Source of the DNA: Pisaster brevispinus
Lineage: Eukaryota; Echinodermata; Asteroidea; Forcipulatida; Asteriidae
Length of the DNA stretch: 64,000 bases
Assembly (NCBI GenBank): GCA_023634235.1
Contig: JAMKCF010000019.1
Span: forward strand, 7,195,947-7,259,946
Reading direction: 5' to 3'
The notes under the pieces were generated by a model that was given only the letters and a program-made list of their open reading frames with translations, did no database searches and was not told where the DNA came from. The position numbers were made by a program, and so were the translations under genes. This document shows, piece after piece, positions 1-12,662 of the stretch; positions within the stretch are counted from its first letter, which is position 1; every line of letters begins with the position of its first letter.

Positions 1-1
1 C

Positions 2-1010
2 TTGTATACCAGTAAATTGTTTCAAGAAATCCAACATAAATCCCCTGAAATTTCATGCCATTGCTATGCCGATGACACCCAACTATATACATCATTTTCA
101 CCAGGACAAGATAATGACAAAAATTATGTGCTGGCGTTAGAGGAATATATAATGCATGTCTATACTTGGTTGTTACAGAATAATCTATTGTTGAATGATA
201 AGAAAACTGAATTTGTTATATTTGGCACTCCTAAGCAAACGTCAAAGTTACAAATTGAGAGCATCAAGGTTATTATGTCACATATATCACCCTCCATCTC
301 AGTAAGGAATTTGGGGGTTCGGTTTGACTCACACTTGACATTTGATAGGTTTATTGCCGAAGTTTGTAAGAATGCATTTTATTATCTTTTAAATATCCGG
401 CATATCCGTAAATACTTAACTCGTGACTGTATACAGAAACAAAAATATTCATGCTTTTGTAATAAGCAAGTTAGATTATTGCAACAGCTTATTTTTTGGT
501 TTGCCTGACACTCAGATTAACAAAGTGCAAAGGGTTCAGAATGCATGTGCTAGACTGATCTGTAATTCCTCTTAGATACTCTCGATGTAGTCCATTGTTA
601 CTCGAGTTACACTGGTTACCAGTTCGACAAAGAATAGCATTTAAAGTTCTTTTAATAACTTATAAAACCATTCATGGCTTAGCACCAATGTACATTCGGG
701 AGCTCATAACCATGAAATTACTCTCTCAAACATCTTACCGTCTTAGGAGTTCGCAAGACCATACACTGTTAGCTTAGGCCTACCCTTCAAGAACATCAAA
801 GGCTTCCCTAGGTGATCGGGCATTTGTGTACGCTGCTCCTAAACTATGGAATAATCTGCCTCTTTGTATTAGACAATCATCTTCACTTAATGTATTTGAA
901 TCCAAGTTAAAATTCCATTTGTTTACGATTAATTCCTTCTGTTAGTGTTCTTTGTAATGCGCAGTAGGGTATATTCATAAAGGTATTGCGCAATATAAAA
1001 GTCCGTTATT
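2..1010 (+). pseudogene. 3' end of a CR1/Jockey-group LINE reverse transcriptase, degenerate
   Basis: The first 500 bases encode the palm and thumb of a non-LTR retrotransposon reverse transcriptase: the CYADDTQLY motif (the YADD catalytic box) is near residue 20, followed by the usual 'NLGVRFDSHLTF' and 'IRHIRKYLT' blocks. The frame is broken near 430; another frame continues with 'ISKLDYCNSLFFGLP' and 'VQRVQNACARL'. A further shift and stops follow, then the conserved C-terminal 'LHWLPVRQRIAFKVL' and 'APKLWNNLP' segments (595-930). An ATT-rich tail ends near 1010, after which the sequence matches the inter-gene spacer seen at 8810. The element enters from the left edge, so its 5' part is not seen. 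It is dead: at least two frameshifts and internal stops. The clade (CR1, L2 or Rex) cannot be settled by eye. Confidence 0.85.
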
Positions 1011-1569
1011 ATTATTAATATTATTAAAGTTTCATGCTTGTATAAGCTCTTATAAGACTTTCCCCCAGAACTCTTCATGCAAAAAACATCATTACAAATA
1101 CACTGCCGTGAAAAAAACATTTTTACATCATCTTGCGAGTAATTTTTCAGTGATGTCAAATCTCCTAGCAAAAATGTGGAACATTAATAATTGTATGCAT
1201 AAATAGAAAGCACTTCATAGAAAGAAAAAAACAACAACAAACAAAATCAGGTCCTAATTCCATACAGCTGCTTAATTTGCAAGAATTGATAAATCTGCCG
1301 AGAACAAACTACGGGGTCACACAAATTGACACCACTGGAGGGTTCTAGTGTAGAAACATACAAGCTTCTTACATACAGTAGAAAAGTGTCTCATGCAATA
1401 GAATCAGAAGCAAATGCAAATTGATGTACAAAGAAGTTGCTCAGAAAAATATTGTAATAGCATTTTTCTATCACATAGCTTATCATATATTATTATAAAT
1501 ACGTTTTTGATATGCACATAATTATTAAAAGTTGTGACAATAATTTCGTCGACATTGTCTTTAAAACTT
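1011..1569. other. Spacer 3' of gene copy A
   Basis: No gene seen. This is the cluster's conserved spacer: close relatives lie at 8815-9747 and 19660-20950. It holds the 3' flank of copy A and short AT-rich runs. Confidence 0.5.
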
Positions 1570-3527
1570 TTACTTTGTTTTGTCTTGTATCACTGAACTG
1601 TTTTTGACAGGCTCCCACCGCGATGTATAGATGCCCGTTTTCAAGTCCCAATCGTTGTTTGCATAGATGTCTAGTATGGTGTAGATGCTGGGCTTGAAGG
1701 ACATCTGACCCTTCAAACCAAGATCACGAATCTTCCTTTCCAGAGCCATTACCTCTTTCTTGTTAGTGAAATTATTGGTGTAGACAAAAGTAAATTTGCT
1801 GTACGGCTTATCAACGGACACTTTAGCAAATATACCGAGCTTCTCCTCCGCTGTTGCTTGGGCAATTTTCACCCAATCCTCATCACGTTTTTCACTTTCG
1901 CACCGATTGTAAATGAGAATCCACATGCCCCTCAAACACCTTCAAGGTAAGAAAGAGAGGAACGAAACAAAAGGTTTATACTTTTCATTATATCAAGCGT
2001 TTTCCTTCTTTTAGATCCTAACTTTTTAATGCATTTTTCCACGTGACCTTTATATTTTGTCGATCATGTTTTTAACAGCTAACTTTGGTGAAAGTTTTAA
2101 CAAGGACAAAAGGATCAGGAGCAAAGCAGGAACAAAGGGGAACTTGAAGTCCTTTGCCTGATCATGATATCACAAACTGAAATGGTGTCCCCTTTACGAC
2201 ATCAAATGACTGACCGAAAATATTTTCACATAGGTATATAAACCTTAAAGCAAATTGTTTTTTTTTTTTGGTGTTGTTTTTGGTGGGGGTGTAAATATCA
2301 CGCTTGAAACAGCACCCTCACTTTAATCCTCATTGATAGGTCAAACGAGATTGCAAACAACCGGCTACCCAAGACTCCACCGGCACAAACAAGTTGGCAT
2401 TGTCTTTTGTTACAATATATGTCAAACCAACGGCCTACAGAGTTGGTATTTACAGGTAAAAGCAATATTGCAGACCACTCATTCACAGCGGCTTCAGGTT
2501 TTCTCAAACCATGTTTTAGAGGAGATAATGCCTCATACATTAATGAATTCGTCTTACTTGTGAGCCGATGCCAATTTTTTGATAGAGTGGAAGTTTATTC
2601 GATCGGGTGTAAGTTTCAGTTCTTTCCAGTCTTCTCTTAGGCTTTCTAGTTCCCCAAGTCCTTCGTCTTCCACATAGCTTGGCGACAAAACTCTTATCTC
2701 TTTGACATTTTCAGGCCTGGGGAAAAAAATCAACTAGTTAGAATAATTGGTTACTACAGCTGTAACAGTGTACTTGCTTCCCTTGTCCCCGCCCCACTCC
2801 TTAATGATACTATGATACAGTTAAGTAACATCCTTTCAATGGGCTCATTAATGTTGCTTGTGAGGCTTCTGATGCTCAACATCTGGTGTTGAATTAAGTG
2901 TTTGCAACCATTTCAGTAGCATTAACAAAAACTAACCATATACAAACACTAAACAGCACAAAAATCTATTATTTACAAGTGAACATATCAAATCAAGCTC
3001 CAAAACAAGGCTTTTCGATATAATGGCAAACTATAGTATAATTTGAAGAGAGCACCTGGTTTTTCCCGAGGGGGTTATTTATGAAATACAAATACAATGA
3101 TTTCTAATATAATGTCTAGTTTCTAAATCTTGTTATTTTGAATTATGATCAAAAAATTTACAATTTCAATTGAAGTTAGCCTCAATCTTTAGTGGGGGAA
3201 TATTTGGCATAACAAACTGAATTGCAAGAACATAAAATCTCACCAGTTAAACTTTGAAGGCACGATGTTTTTTACAAAGTAATCAAATCGGCGTTGTCGT
3301 TCGCTCTCATCTGGATAGTCTCGAGGATTAAAGAGGAACAGTTCCACTGTGTCGCAAAAATCATAGTCCTTGGATGACCTAAAGTCAGAACATTTGAGTT
3401 CCGTGTGTTGTGTAGAAGTACTGCTGCTGGGACACAGGCTGGAGGCTGAACCATCCGAGGACTGGTTGTAGGTCAGTTTCTGAAAGTTAAGGAGTCGTGG
3501 CCTCTTATAGACAGGTTGAACTTGCAT
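1570..3527 (-). CDS. C11orf68-like: UPF0696/C11orf68-like protein, copy A (3 exons)
   Basis: Predicted exons on the minus strand: 3527-3244, 2716-2558 and 1939-1570. Donors are G|GTGAGA and AA|GTAAG; the first acceptor follows a tract ending TTTCCCCAG, the second ends GAAG. Phases join without a stop to give about 270 residues. Exon 1 encodes a Ser-rich stretch after the start MQVQPVYKRPRLL and ends in FVKNIVPSKFNW. Exon 2 encodes PENVKEIRVLSPSYVEDE and ends FHSIKKLASAH. Exon 3 encodes the conserved family core: GMWILIY, DWVKIAQATAEEKLG, AKVS, FVYTNNFTNKKEV, FKPSIYTILDIYANNDW. The order LRQLA-like helix, G-x-W, AKVS, YT-x-FT and YKPDVYTYLGIY is that of human C11orf68 (UPF0696, DUF1917, eIF4E-like fold; molecular role poorly defined). 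No frameshift is visible. The plus-strand ORFs over exon 2 are shadows. Confidence 0.85.
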
Positions 3528-4535
3528 GGAAGATTTTATTTGGCAAACTAAAGCTGGTTTAAACCATAGTATCAGTAGCGTTTCTTGAAAGCATTGTCAT
3601 TTGGGGATGGAGCCGGAGAGGATGAATATCATTATTAATATCATTATTTATTTACTTATTTATGTATTTTATTTTTTCTTTCTTTTTTTTGGGGGGGGGG
3701 GCAGGGAGTCTCTTGATGCATTGAACCATATTTTGTGCACTTTGTTGCTTTCAATAATTGGGACCGGCAAACATTCCAAACTTATAATTTGCAAGCGTTT
3801 TCCTGGGCAAGTTTTTAGCTCATTGTGCGGATTTCTCCTTTCGCTCAGCCCCTACGGTGTATTGACAGGGATATTAAGGGAATTGGAGATGCCGCGATAA
3901 TAAGAGTTCCGCGATAATGAGACATGACTCTACACAAGGTGGGCAATCCCGCTGATTACACTATTGAATCAACTACCACCCTTTCACATCACGCCGACCG
4001 AGTATACTTGCTTATTTCAGTATCACAAACTCACCTCGACAAAGTCCATGATTCTATCAGAAACGAGGCACGATCAGTTTTCTACGAGAATGAAATTTCA
4101 CTCGAGCGACGCACAACCACCAGACTGTTACTACATACTGTACATACATGTGCATACATACGTGAATATGTGCGTATACATACAGTTTCCTGTTGCCTTC
4201 ATGCAGTGGAAATCTGTGCTGTGACGTGCAGTGTAAACGAAAGACTAAAGACCCTTTGCCATAATGTTTTTTTAACACAAGTCTACATACCGACTCCTCT
4301 TCAATGACTCTAACCGAAAGCACAAGTCCCACATTCACACACTACATAACGAAGTCTAATAGTCTGCGCAACAGAATCGGGATTTCACACATTGGGAAAG
4401 TCCCTAATTACGGAGGCCTAGAGCAACCAATGTGAAAGTAAGGAATAAATACATGGTTAATATTTATTCAAATGCTCCAGTAAGAACTAACATGGAAAAT
4501 GCTTTTGACCCCAACATTTTATTACTTGTGTTCAT
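3528..4535. other. Spacer 5' of gene copy A
   Basis: Upstream flank of copy A with a TTTA-rich simple repeat and a G10 run (3650-3705), then sequence shared with 15470-15880, 18250-18540 and 54540-55020. This copy is the empty reference for two insertions found elsewhere: the sequence at 4228-4240 lacks the foldback element of 15880-17893, and 4250-4265 lacks the MITE of 17924-18242. No convincing ORF. Confidence 0.6.
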
Positions 4536-5225
4536 CAGTGCTGGAGGTCTCGAGGCTGGACTCAGACTCGAGACCGGTCTCGAGTCCATTTTGTGTGGTC
4601 TCGGACTTGGAATCGGACTCGGAGCACCGTGACTCGGACTCCCCCCCCCCCCCTCCCCCCATGGGACTCGGCGTGACTCGGATCGAGACCGGCTCAAGAC
4701 CGGCACAAATCTGGAAAAACCACGTAACTTGACCTTCAATAGTGCCCTTGTATTCGTCGAATAAAATGTTTTTGTCAAACTTCCCGTTTCCATTACTGCC
4801 TGTTTCCCCGTCGTATGTATCGCGATCGCGCAACATCGCGTCAATACAGCTAGCCAGCCAAGTTCGCACAAGGACCTTTTCTACTAGAGACCGATACTGC
4901 CTGGTAACCATACACAATTTGTGACCATGAGTACCAGTTAATATCAGCCGCTAGTGAACAAATGGTCGTCGTTCGAAATTGACCCAGTCTGCTTCAACCT
5001 CGTTTTTTGCACACCTTATCCCCTTGTGTTTATATCGCATTGAGTTGTAACTACGGCATGCTTGGGTCTTGTGGATTCACGTGCGTGTGTGTAGTTCAGC
5101 ACTGGTGTAGTTGTGTGTACTGTTTAAGCTGTTTGGGTAGGTGCACATACTGCATGTACTATGTGGTTGAAACTTCTACACGTTTTGGCCTTCTTCTTTT
5201 TTATTATAAACAACAATCAGTAAAC

Positions 5226-5410
5226 ATGCCATCAGGTTCCAGAGTGATAATGTTTGGACCGTGCGCACAAAGAATACAGTTGTCCGAAAACTGGAAGGAA
5301 AGAAAACATTCCGCCCAATGCAAGTTTTGTAGGAGCACACAGATAATCACTGAAACAAGTTGGACGACTTCAAACTTCACTCGCCACCTTCAGCGCGTGC
5401 ACAAAGAAAG
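5226..5410 (+). pseudogene. hAT transposase BED-type zinc-finger exon
   Basis: The start MPSGSRVIMFGPCAQR leads into CKFC and TSNFTRHLQRVHKER, a BED finger with the C-x2-C and H-x4-H pairs. The exon ends at a good donor (G|GTAGGT at 5411). It is the N-terminal DNA-binding part of the transposase of the surrounding hAT copy. A longer in-frame ORF begins upstream at 5007, but the ATG at 5226 is the more natural start. Confidence 0.75.
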
Positions 5411-5714
5411 GTAGGTAACTTGACCATGGCTTACATATTTTCCTCATCATAATATTTCTGGACAACTATAATATTACTTTACACTTCGTTATTTTTATTT
5501 TTTTAATTTTTTATTAAACAGCAGTTGTATGTACTCTGTTTTCCCCATACAGAGATGGTCATTAATGAGGCAGAGCGGTCGGGCATGATGATGATAACAG
5601 TTTGGGCACTGTAGCACACCAAAGCAGCAGTGAAGAAGATAAAGACGGTCCAGGACCACCTCAGAAGATTCCACGCCTGCAAGAAAGTACAAGAAAGCCA
5701 AAAGGAGAACAAAG

Positions 5715-5987
5715 AGTGATTTCAAAGACACTCCCCGGGTTCAACTTGCAAAGTATTTGCAGGAGGATTCACAGGATGCAGCTGCATTTTGGGGAGGACA
5801 GGGAGCCGTCAAGTATCCCGCACTTCATACCATTGCTGTAAAAGTTCTCTTAGTGCCAGCCAGCAGTGCCCCTGTTGAGAGGATGTTTAGCTGTGGAGGG
5901 ATTATCATGCGACCTCATAGGGCTAGCCTGTCATCAAAGATGCTTGAAACCCTTATGTTCATGAAATGCAATGGGCATATTCTGTAA
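5715..5987 (+). pseudogene. hAT transposase C-terminal dimerisation segment (hATC)
   Basis: The frame reads YLQEDSQDAAAFW, then YPALHTIAVKVLLVPASSAP, VERMFSCGGIIMRP and LETLMFMKCN, followed by a stop. The 'VPASSAPVERMFS' block is the hATC hallmark. Only about 300 bases separate this from the BED exon, so the DDE catalytic domain has been lost. Confidence 0.85.
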
Positions 5988-6054
5988 ACACTTACAATTT
6001 CATTTCAATTTCAATCAACATAAGAAGCTACGACCAGTTCCAGATAAATAAATT

Positions 6055-6428
6055 AAAGGCACTGGACACGTTTGGTAATTGTCAAAGACCAGTATTCTCA
6101 CTTGGTGTCTCCCAACATATGCATAAAATAACAAACCTGTGAAAATTTGGGCTTATTTGTTCATCGAAGTTGCAAGAAAATAACGAAAGAAAAAACACCC
6201 TTGTTGCACAAATTTGTGTGCTTTCTGATGCCTGAAAACGACTTCAGGCCTGAAGTCTTTTTCAAATTCTAATATTTAAGTGAGAAATTACCTCTTTCTC
6301 AATTTACTTCAGAGGGAGTTCTTTCCTACAATGTTTTATACTATCAACAGCTTGCCGTTGCTTGATACCAATTAAGTTGTTATGGTAATATTTGTTTTGA
6401 GTCGTTACCAAAAGTGTCCAGTGCCTTT
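6055..6428. mobile_element. MITE with AAAGGCACTGGACAC inverted ends, nested in the hAT copy
   Basis: The ends AAAGGCACTGGACAC and GTGTCCAGTGCCTTT are inverted, and the inverted similarity extends inward (TTTGGTAA against TTACCAAAA). No coding capacity. The target duplication is not clear (ATTAA on the left, TTCAA on the right). I recall this family as abundant in sea-star genomes. Confidence 0.8.
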
Positions 6429-6974
6429 CAAGCAAGAAAAACCCATTATTCAAATGTAACATGGCCTTGACCTACAAATTGTTTGTTTTTCATTTCATTG
6501 GTAACACTCTTGTAGAGTTGTAGAATGTTCTGGAAAATGAACCGGTGGTTTGCAAGTTGCTGCTGGATGTTCAATAAGTACGCTCTGACCAACATCTAAA
6601 GAAGACCAGATCATAACGACCAAAACGCAGAGTTGCAAGCCATTGGCTCTTTTATCAGAACCATGGGATATCAAGTCAAAATAGGCCTAGTTACTGAGAT
6701 GCCAGTCTAGACCAGTCTAAACTCAGTGTGAACATTTAAACAAACACTTGTTTTATGTATTTGCAAAGTCAAAATTTCAACTATTAAGATACAATGCAAC
6801 TTAGATTCGGACATAATGGAAAGGACTAAAACTTAGACGTAGACTCGGACTCGGACTCGGACTCGGACAGCAGTGGACTCGGACTCGAGTCCCTGTTGTC
6901 CGAGTCCGAGTCCAAGTCTGAGACCGAGTCCTCGGACTTGGGACTTGGCTGGTGTGGACTCGACTACAGCACTG

Positions 6975-9747
6975 GTGTTCATTATAAACAGTCTTTGTAG
7001 CCTTAACACTGATTCACAGAGATATATATACAAAATTACAGGAAACTATAGACCATGTAACCTTTGTTTACAAACAAAGAGTGAGCTTGGACATTCCATG
7101 GCCGAGGTACTACACTGGTCATGTGACATTTGGAGTCATAATGTAAACCTTAATTCAAGACTTATCAAAGTAACAGTGGGAAAATAAGTTTTTGAGATGT
7201 GCCCCCCCCCCTAGTTTCATATCAAAAGTTGATAAAATCAGACAGTGCAATCTCCATAAAATGTAAGATTTAATGCTTTCTTTCATAGAGCTGTGTACAA
7301 ATTGTGCCTGCAGGAAGTCCAGGTTCTGTGGCTCTTTATAGTAGGTATGTGATGTCACAGATTACATAGGTTCTCCCTTTTCCCCGGAAAAAATGATCTA
7401 AAGCAGGTCTCTTTGCCCTTAAACCAAATATGAAATTAACTGCTCGTAAGAAACTGATCAAAGGGTAAGCTGTGTGAGTTTAAATATCAGCAAATGTTGT
7501 AACACATCAGGAAATGTCCAATAGGTGTCCAAGCTTAATTTTGTTTTCCGCTTAGATTTCATGTTATGCAAAAGATTGTTTGCGATTCCACATTAAAAGT
7601 AAATATATGTCCCTGTCTTTGGCTACCTCGTGTATTTTATTTAGAGCCAAGCAGTTAAAAAAGAAGACCAGCAATGTTGGTATTTTCTCCGCACATGCAA
7701 GCACAAATGGAATTTCAAGGAAAACACCATCAAACCCGTCATGCTGTGGGTTGTACCCTGGTATCATTACAAATACGCTGTCAAGACTGAAAAGAAAAAG
7801 TCCATGACTTTGTTTTGACATACACGTTTAGAGGGTTTGTTTTTAATAGCCATATCATCTTGCTAGTAATTTTGGTCGCTGAAAATGTTTTTTTTTCTGG
7901 TTTGTTCCGTTTCGTTTGTTTGTTTTCAGTCAGAGTTTTAATAAAAAATGCTTTTATCCACAACATTTGGTCATTTATGGCTTTTTTACTCGAAATAAAT
8001 GTTCAATTAGAAACTGTCTTTGGGTTTGGGAGTCCTTTCTTCTGTCAAACAAAGTTTCTTTATTCACAAATAATCACATAGTTATCATACTCTTCAGTTT
8101 AATGTGTACTTCCAAAGAAGATGACAACATTAAATATACTTATCTCTAGTTTTAACTGTAGAGTAGTCTTTTGCTCCTGGCCTATTGTAAATGATCAACG
8201 ACCCATGTCCATAAATGTCATTAAGTTTGCTTAATTTTATTCTAGTATTTATTGAAAACACTCTCTAAGGTAATATGGCTAAACATATAGGGCTGACACT
8301 GTGTTAGTGCTTTGTTTTATCATATGAAATAACAAACCTGTGACTTGGGCTTAATCCGTTGTATGAGTCAGGAGAAACATGCACATTTTTCAGCATGTAA
8401 GCATATTGTCCTTATTTGGTTTTAACAAACAAAATCAGCTTATGCGTGTTTTTTTTTCTAGGTTTCAGATACGGTTTTCTCAAATTTGACTTCATTTCAA
8501 ATGAAAATATTTCACAGAAAAAATGGATCTAGTAGTAGTATGTACTTTATAAATCAGTATAAAGCTTTCAGACTAGAATTAGACAACGATGTTTTCTTCT
8601 ACCCTTACCAATTCTGTATACCTTTAACCTTGATTTACACAGTTCTTGTTTACATTCAACAACATTAACATGAAACTAAAGGCAGGTATGCAAGTGCAGT
8701 TTGTCAAAATAGACGCCCGAAGTGCCAGCCACAGAAAGACTTTGCACTTTCAGTTTTCATTGGCACAGCTGAGAAACCAAAAACAATGAAATCAGCTGAT
8801 CAGCTGAAAAGTTTCATGCTTGTATAAGCTCTTATAAAACTTACCCCCAAGAACTTTATGCCTCAAAACATACACAAACACCGAAATAACACAATTTAGA
8901 TTTGCAACCCACTTGGCTTCCCTGAAATAGGATCCCTCTCTTTGTCCTTAAACAAAAAACAAAATTAACTGCCGGTAAGAACTGTGTGAGTTTACGTAAT
9001 GGCCAATTTTGTAGCACATCATGACGCTTGTCCAACGGCTCTCTGAGTATATTTTTTCCAGTTAAACTTGAATTTATGCAAAAGATTGTTTTTTATTCCC
9101 AGTCAATGGTAATGGTTTGGTTTTTTCTACTTTTTTTGTAATTTATTTACAATCCAGCTCCTTACGCAAAACGAACAAAATATATATTTATCCCACAGCA
9201 TCCTGCACCCCTCACTTTGTGGAATGCAAAAAACACCATTACAAATACACTGCCGTGGACAAATTCATGTTCCTTTTCTTTTCAACCATTTTTACATCAT
9301 CTTGCGAGTAATTTTTCAGTGATTTTCATCTGTATGTCAAATCTCCTTGCACAAATGAGGAACATTGATTTTATGCATAAATAGAAAGCACTTCATAGAA
9401 AGAAGAAACAACAACAAACAAAATCAGGTCCTAATTCCATACAGCTGCTTTATTTGCAAGAATTGATCAATTTGCCGAGAACAAACTACGGGGTCACACA
9501 AATTGACACCGCTGAAGGGGTTCTAGTGTAGAAACATACAAGCTTCTTACATACAGTAGAAAAATGTCTCATGCAATAGCATCAGAAGCAAATGTAAATT
9601 GATGTACAAAGAAGTTGTTCAGAAAAATATTGTAATAGCATTTTTCTCTCACATAGCTTCTCATATATCATTGTAAATACGTTTTTGCTATGTACATAAT
9701 TATTAAAAGTTGTGACAATAATTTAGTCGACATTGTCTTTAAAACTT
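6975..9747. other. Spacer between gene copies A and B
   Basis: Matches 18530-20240 and 50190-51900 for most of its length, so it is the older form of the duplicated inter-gene spacer. It has its own insertions: a C10 run near 7200 and a stretch of about 460 bases (7338-7800) absent from the other copies. No transcript-like structure apart from the exon-like ORF listed separately. Confidence 0.55.
7564..7821 (-). pseudogene. Orphan exon-like ORF, unknown protein
   Basis: The minus strand reads through a stretch with protein-like composition: LDSVFVMIPGYNPQHDGFD, then GVFLEIPFVLACAEKIP and TLLV. It is preceded at 7790-7798 by a pyrimidine tract ending TTTTCAG, a plausible acceptor. The same interval is missing from the paralogous spacers. 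I do not recognise the family; it may be a captured or decayed exon. The downstream half of the ORF looks like read-through into non-coding sequence. Confidence 0.3.
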
Positions 9748-11663
9748 TTACTTTGTTTTGTCTTGTATCACTGAAATGTTTCGGATAGGATACCACTCTG
9801 ATGTATAGATGCCCGTTTTCAAGTCCCAATCGTTGTTTGCATAAATGTTTAGTATGGTGTAGACGCTGGGCTTGAAGGACATCCGAGATTTCACACCAAC
9901 ACCCCGAATCTTTCCTTCCAGATCCATTACCTCTTTCTTGTTGGTGAAACTATTGGTGTAGACAAAAGTATAGTTGCTATACAACTCATCAACGGACACT
10001 TTAGCAAACATACCGAGCTTCTCCTCCGCTGTTGCTTGGGCAATTTTCACCCAATCCTCATCACGTTTTTCTGTTTCGCCCTGTTTGTAAATGAGAATCC
10101 ACATGCCCCGCAAACACCTTCAAGTAAGAAAGAGAGGAACGAAACATAAGGTTTATACTTTTCATTGTACCAAGCGTTTTCCTTCTTTTATGTTCTCACT
10201 TTTTAATGCATGTTTCCATATGACCTTTCTATTTTGTCGATCATGTTTTTAACAGCTAACTTTGGTGAAAGTTTAACAAGGACAAAAGGAAAGACCAGGA
10301 GCAAAGCAGGGGGAACTTGAAGTCCTTTGCCTGATCATGGTATCACAAACTGACATCAAAAGACTGACCGAAAAATATTTTGACATAGGTATAGAACCCT
10401 TTAAGTAAATTGTTTTTTGGTGTTGTTTTTGTTTGTTTTTGGTGGGAGGTGTAAATATCACGCTTGAAACAGCACCCTCACTTTAAATCCTCATCAATAG
10501 GTCTAACGAGATTGCAAACAACCGGCTACCCAAGACTCCACCGGCACAAACAAGTTGGCATTGTCTTTTGTTACAAGACATGTCAAACCAACGGCCTACA
10601 AAGTTGGTATTTACAGGTAAAAGCAATATTGCAGACCACTCATTCACAGCGGCTTCAGGTTTTCTCAAACCATGTTTTAGAGGAGATATTGCCTCATACA
10701 TTAATGAATTCATCTTACATGTGAGCCGATGCCAATTTTTTGATAGTGTGGAAGTTTACTCGCTTGGGTGTAAGTTTCAGTTCTGTCCAGTCTTCTCTCA
10801 GGTTTTCCGTATCCCCAAGACCTTCGTTTTCCACATAGCTTGGCGACAAAACTCTTATCTCTTTGACATTTTCAGGCCTGGGAAAAAATCAACTAATTAG
10901 AATAATTGGTTACTACAGCTGTAACAATGTACTTGCTTCCCTTGTCCCCGCCCCACTCCTTAATGATACTATGATACAGTTAAGTAACATCCTTTCAATG
11001 GGCTCATTAATGTTGCTTGTGAGGCTTCCGATGCTCAACATCTGTTGTTGAATTAAGTGTCTGCAACCATTTCAGTAGCAATAACAAAAACTAACCATCA
11101 AGCACTAAACAGCACACAAATCAATTATTTAGATGTAAAAATACCAAATCAAGCTCCAAATCACGGCTTTTTGATGTAATGGCAAACTTTAGTATAATTT
11201 GAAAAGAACGCCTGTTTCACTTGAGGTACAATGATTTCCAATATAATGTCTAGTTTCTAAATCTTGTTGTTTAAAATTATGATCTAAAAAAAATTCTACT
11301 TTAATTGAAGTTAACCTTAATGTTTAGTGGGGGAAATATTTGGCAAAACAAACTGAATTGCATGACCATAAAATCTCACCAGTTAAACTTTGAAGGCACG
11401 ATGTTTTTTACAAAGTAATCAAATCGGCGTTGTCGTTCGCTCTCATCTGGATAGTCTAGAGGATTAAAGAGCAACAGTTCCACTGTGTCGCAAAAATCAT
11501 AGTCCTTGGATGACCTAAAGTCAGAACATTTGAGTTCCGTGTGTTGTGTAGAAGTACTGCTGCTGGGACACAGGCTGGAGGCTGAACCATCCGAGGACTG
11601 GTTGTGGGTCAACTTCTGAAATTTAAGGAGTCGTGGCCTCTTATAGACAGGTTGAACTTGCAT
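9748..11663 (-). CDS. C11orf68-like: UPF0696/C11orf68-like protein, copy B (3 exons)
   Basis: Predicted exons: 11663-11380, 10877-10719 and 10117-9748, with the same donors, acceptors and phases as copy A; about 270 residues. Exon 2 reads PENVKEIRVLSPSYVENEG and ends FHTIKKLASAH; exon 3 carries GMWILIYKQGETEKRDEDW, AKVSVDELYSNYTFVYT and FKPSVYTILNIYANNDW. All family-core positions are intact and no stop interrupts the join. A weak upstream in-frame extension of exon 1 exists, but the shared MQVQPVYKRPRLL start is the better choice because every copy keeps it. It lies about 6.2 kb from copy A in the same orientation. Confidence 0.85.
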
Positions 11664-11810
11664 GGAAGATTTTATTTGGCAAATCAAGGCTGGTTTAAAC
11701 CATAGTATCAATAGCGTTTCTTGAAAACATTTTCATTTGGGGATGGAGCCGGAGAAGGTATCATAATTATGAATATTATTATTTATGTGTTTTATTTAAA
11801 TAAAATTATA

Positions 11811-12035
11811 TTTGTTTATTTATTTATGTATTTATGTATTTATGTATTTATGTATTTATGTATTTATGTATTTATGTATTTATTTATGTATTTATTTATT
11901 TATGTATTTATGTATTTATGTATTTATGTATTTATGTATTTATGTATTATGTATTTATGTAATTATTTATTTATGTATTTACTCACTCACTCACTTACTC
12001 ACTCACTCACTCACTCACTCCTCATTTATTTATTT
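11811..12035. repeat. TTTATGTA / ACTC microsatellite
   Basis: About 20 copies of TTTATGTA mixed with TTTA, then ACTC tetramers (11981-12019). The ORFs rich in MYLCIYVF here are translations of the simple repeat. The second copy is at 22992-23220. Confidence 0.95.
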
Positions 12036-12662
12036 ATTTTAATTTTTGAATTTTTTTTATGTGGAGTTATGTTACTACATTTATTTCAAACTCACAATTT
12101 TTTTTTTTTTATTATTATTATTATTTTTTACGGATTTTTTTTCTTTACAATTTGCAAGCTTTTTCCTGGGCAAGCTTTTAGCTCATTGCGCAGGTTTTTT
12201 TCGCTCAGCTCCGTTGCATCATGGAGCTATAATAGCTCCATGGTTGCATACAACGCGACGGAGTCCAGGGTATAAAGGTCTTTTACCAGTGCGAAAACAA
12301 TTATACCAACATTTTTTCATATTTTTACCTTATTGGTGAAGCTGAAGCTTTACTCGCATATTCCTAGTGTCCTTAACTATCAGCCTGTTGGGTTCAGAAT
12401 TGTTGATTTTATCCTTGGATGACATTATTTGTGAAAATAAAATGGAAATTGACGTCTTCTCTATAACTTTCTTTACTGACTCCGTTTATGAATACTCGCA
12501 CGCAAGCGCGCCCATAGCAAGTTCGTCACACTTGTTCTAGTCTGGTGCAAGATTCCTCTCGCTTTAATTTGTCATGATTTTTCCCCGCGAGAGAGCACTA
12601 TCATCCACGAACGCGCCTGCAAATGATAGTCCCATCTCGCTGGGAACAATCCACTAATCGAG

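Larger units (their letters stand above)
4536..6974 (+). mobile_element. hAT transposon, internally deleted
   Basis: Flanked by a perfect 8-bp duplication GTGTTCAT (4528-4535 and 6975-6982); the orthologous spacer in copy C (near 18531) is uninterrupted. Both ends begin CAGTGCTG when read inward. GACTCG/CGAGTC hexamer arrays lie just inside each end (4555-4690 and 6838-6960), as expected for subterminal transposase sites. Inside are a BED zinc-finger exon and a hATC segment, but the catalytic core between them is absent, so the copy should be non-autonomous. Confidence 0.92.

Noticed and set aside
11721..12339. ORFs rich in Tyr/Leu/Met/Cys in the TTTATGTA tract (also 22902-23528)
   Set aside because: Microsatellite translations only.
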